Assembly (NCBI RefSeq): GCF_003952665.1
Contig: NZ_CP017946.1
Location: forward strand, 2,294,001 to 2,358,000
Direction of reading: 5' to 3'
Source of the DNA: Bosea sp. Tri-49
GTDB taxonomy: Bacteria; Pseudomonadota; Alphaproteobacteria; Rhizobiales; Beijerinckiaceae
Length of the DNA: 64,000 bases
The position numbers and the translations under genes were made by a program. The notes beneath the pieces were generated by a model. It did not search any database and was not told the origin of the DNA. It saw only the letters and a list, made by a program, of their open reading frames with translations. Shown here piece after piece: positions 59,584 through 64,000 of this stretch (its first letter is position 1; each line of letters starts with the position of its first letter).

Positions 59584-59895
59584 ATGAGGACGATCAAGCC
59601 GCAGGACTTCACCGGCAACCGCGCCTGGGAGGCACTCGACATCGACCGGATCGACGACGCGACGATCCGGCTGCACTGGACCGATCAGCCCTACAAATGG
59701 CACGTCAATGACGGGCCGGAGGTCTTCGTCGTGCTCGACGGCGAGGTCGACATGCACACTAGAACCGACGGCATCGAAAGCGTGCAGCGACTGGTTCGCG
59801 GCGACATCTTTCATGCGCAGGACGGCGACGCCCATGTCGCCCATCCCGTCGGAGCCGCACGCGTGCTGGTGATCGAGCGCGCCGGCAGCATCTGA
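59584..59895 (+). CDS. Small cupin-domain protein
   Basis: A 103-residue single-cupin protein. Cupin motif 1 reads WHVNDGPEVFVVLDGEVDMH (a His and Glu of the metal site) and motif 2 is HAQDGDAHVAHPVGAARVLV (a His). Metal-dependent enzyme or sensor of unknown substrate. ATG at 59584 follows GGAG. Divergent from the Lrp-type regulator, so they may form a regulator-enzyme unit. The product overlaps nothing. Confidence 0.82.
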   Translation: MRTIKPQDFTGNRAWEALDIDRIDDATIRLHWTDQPYKWHVNDGPEVFVVLDGEVDMHTRTDGIESVQRLVRGDIFHAQDGDAHVAHPVGAARVLVIERAGSI

Positions 59896-59900
59896 GATGA

Positions 59901-59926
59901 AAAATCCCCGGCCTCGCGGCCGGGGA
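59901..59926 (-). terminator. Terminator of the downstream TRAP binding-protein gene
   Basis: TCCCCGGCC (59905-59913) and GGCCGGGGA (59918-59926) enclose TCGC. On the minus strand the stem is followed by TTTTTCATC, the T-run for the gene ending at 59969. It also lies just after the plus-strand cupin stop. Confidence 0.85.
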
Positions 59927-59968
59927 CCCCATAACAAGTTGGCCGGCGGACCGGCAGTCGCCCTCTTC

Positions 59969-61201
<1,233 letters not shown>

Positions 61202-61253
61202 CTAACCCATCTTGGCATCGGCGCACCGCCCGGCCTTTCCCGGCCGAACAAAA

Positions 61254-61277
61254 AAGCCCGGCCTCGCGGCCGGGCTT
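61254..61277 (-). terminator. Terminator between the two TRAP binding-protein genes
   Basis: AAGCCCGGCC (61254-61263) and GGCCGGGCTT (61268-61277) enclose TCGC. On the minus strand six T residues follow, so transcripts of the second copy end here and the first copy needs its own promoter. Confidence 0.88.
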
Positions 61278-61305
61278 CGTTGCTGTCGCCGTATCTGGCG
61301 GTCGA

Positions 61306-62704
<1,399 letters not shown>

Positions 62705-63124
62705 ATGACCAGCGTCCCTGCCCCGATCTGGCTCTATGACGGTGTCTGTGTGCTCTGCTCCGGCGGCGTGCGCTACACCTTGCGGCATGAGCGCGACCAC
62801 AACATCCGCTTCGTCGCGATCCAATCGCGTGAGGGGCGTGAGTTAGCCCGGACTCAGGGCATCGATCCCGACGAGCCGGACAGCTTCCTCTTCATCGAGG
62901 ACGGCAAGGCGCTCGCCAAATCCGACGGGGTGCTCGCCCTGACCCAGCACCTGAACGGACCGGCCCGCCTGCTGCTCCTCGGCCGGGCGCTGCCAAAGCG
63001 CTGGCGCGACTGGCTCTATGACCGCGTCGCCCGCAACCGCTACCGGCTCTTCGGCAAGAAGGACAGCTGCGAGATCCCGGATCCGGCGACGCGGCACCGC
63101 TTCACCTTGCCGGACGGCTCATGA
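62705..63124 (+). CDS. Thiol-disulfide oxidoreductase of the DCC family (DUF393)
   Basis: A 139-residue thioredoxin-fold protein with the DxxCxxC motif: IWLYDGVCVLCSGGVRYTL, where Asp precedes two Cys. The C-terminal half (RLFGKKDSCEIPDP) fits DUF393. Members are found in redox-linked modification and electron transfer; the partner here is not visible. ATG at 62705. Its stop overlaps the next gene's ATG (ATGA), so translation is coupled. Confidence 0.9.
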   Translation: MTSVPAPIWLYDGVCVLCSGGVRYTLRHERDHNIRFVAIQSREGRELARTQGIDPDEPDSFLFIEDGKALAKSDGVLALTQHLNGPARLLLLGRALPKRWRDWLYDRVARNRYRLFGKKDSCEIPDPATRHRFTLPDGS

Positions 63125-64000
63125 AGCGCGTCGTGCTGATCGGCGCGACCGGCGTCTTCGGCCGGCGGCTGGCGCGCCATCTCTCGCGCATGGACGGCCT
63201 CGATCTGGTGCTGACCTCGCGCAGCGCCGACAAGGCCGAAGCCCTGGCGAAGGAGCTGGCGAGCGAGGCGAACGTGCCGGTGAGCGGCATCGCCTTCGAC
63301 CGCGACAGGGAACTCGTGGCCGCGCTCGCCGCGCTGCAGCCCTGGCTGGTGATCGATGCCTCGGGGCCGTTCCAGCAGCAGGGCTACGAAGTTCCGACGG
63401 CGGCGCTCCTGCTCGGCGCCCATGTCGTCGACCTCGCCGATGCGCGCGACTATCTCACCGGTTACGGACTGCAGCTGGATGAGCTCGCGCGGCAGCATGG
63501 CCTCGTCGCGCTAGCCGGCGCGAGCTCGACGCCGGCGCTCTCGGCCGCGGCGGCACGGGAACTCAGCGAAGGCTGGCAGCGGCTCGATACGGTCGACATC
63601 GCGATCACGCCGGGCGGACGCAGCGAGGTCGGACCAGCAGTCATCGCTGCCGTTCTCAGCTATGCCGGCAAGCCGGTACCGATCTGGCGCGAAGGCGAAT
63701 TGCAGACGACGCCCGGCTGGGAGACCGGAGAAGTCATCGACATGCCGGGCCTGGGCCTGCGGCGGGTCGCACCGGTCGAGACCGTCGATGCCGAGACGCT
63801 CGGTACCGGCCTCGCCGTTCATTCCCGCGTGAGCTTCTCCGCCGGGCTTGAAGCCGGCATCGAACAATGGGGGCTGGCGCTGCTCGGCTGGCTGCGCCGC
63901 CGTGGCTGGGTCGCCGATCTCGCGCCGCTGGTGCCTTATCTCGTCAGGGCGCGCCGGATCACCCGCCTCTGGACTTCAGATCGCGGCGGCATGCGGGTCG
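63121..64000 (+). CDS. Partial saccharopine dehydrogenase-like NAD(P)-binding protein
   Basis: An open frame from ATG at 63121 to the right edge without a stop (293 codons visible). The N-terminus MKRVVLIGATGVFGRRLARH is a Rossmann loop; VIDASGPFQQQGYEV and HVVDLADARDYLTG match the saccharopine-dehydrogenase NADP-binding family. Such proteins include trans-acting enoyl reductases and unknown oxidoreductases. Couples to the DCC gene by ATGA overlap. Product beyond the edge cannot be judged. Confidence 0.8.
   Translation, partial: MKRVVLIGATGVFGRRLARHLSRMDGLDLVLTSRSADKAEALAKELASEANVPVSGIAFDRDRELVAALAALQPWLVIDASGPFQQQGYEVPTAALLLGAHVVDLADARDYLTGYGLQLDELARQHGLVALAGASSTPALSAAAARELSEGWQRLDTVDIAITPGGRSEVGPAVIAAVLSYAGKPVPIWREGELQTTPGWETGEVIDMPGLGLRRVAPVETVDAETLGTGLAVHSRVSFSAGLEAGIEQWGLALLGWLRRRGWVADLAPLVPYLVRARRITRLWTSDRGGMRV

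Overview
The window is high-GC, densely packed chromosomal DNA from an alphaproteobacterium. The gene families point to the Hyphomicrobiales (rhizobia relatives): Omp25/Omp31-type beta-barrels, class II DAHP synthase, TctCBA and TRAP uptake systems, a DUF1134/EipA-like protein and a GcvA-like LysR regulator. A Bosea-like genus is my best guess from gene content alone. I see no CRISPR array, transposase, integrase, prophage or recognisable defence cassette. Most of the window is core metabolism and transport.

Layout. 1-8 kb: a partial Zn-protease-like protein, NAD synthetase, a Dabb protein, an outer-membrane barrel, class II DAHP synthase, RidA, an exported esterase and a LysR regulator. 8-19 kb: glutathione reductase coupled to an O-antigen-ligase-like protein, a TctC-TctB-TctA uptake operon, an APC permease, a DUF2059 protein, and succinate-semialdehyde dehydrogenase overlapping ribose-5-phosphate isomerase. 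19-29 kb: phosphoglycolate phosphatase, tRNA-Val(CAC), a second aldehyde dehydrogenase, envelope proteins (DUF374, DUF1134, a beta-barrel), a convergent histidine kinase and response regulator, and an L,D-transpeptidase (ldt). 29-40 kb is the accessory part. Three insertions lie behind the 3' ends of conserved genes, and each ends in a decayed copy of that gene's own tail. Insert 1 carries a catalytically degenerate DapA-like protein, insert 2 an AraC/SDR divergent pair, and insert 3 (behind moaA) a phospholipid-headgroup cluster (PlsC, CdsA, a small membrane protein, a CDP-alcohol transferase) plus a cyclic-nucleotide-binding protein.

40-47 kb: a divergent pair of B12-independent enzymes, ribonucleotide reductase NrdA/NrdB and methionine synthase MetE. 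Each has its own cobalamin riboswitch. The two leaders are inverted duplicates of each other down to the ribosome binding site. NrdB has the residues of a class Ic (Mn/Fe, tyrosine-free) enzyme. 47-64 kb: an orphan solute-binding protein with two Gfo/Idh/MocA oxidoreductases, a soluble MCP with a PilZ domain, an N-methyl amino acid oxidase with DMT and MFS exporters, a TRAP permease pair, an Lrp/cupin pair, two tandem TRAP binding proteins, a DCC thiol oxidoreductase and a partial saccharopine-dehydrogenase-like gene running off the right edge.

The most interesting items are the gene-tail scars bounding the three inserts, the duplicated B12-sensing leaders that place two cobalamin-sparing enzymes under one type of sensor, and the degenerate active sites of the DapA-like and CDP-alcohol-transferase-like proteins inside the inserts.
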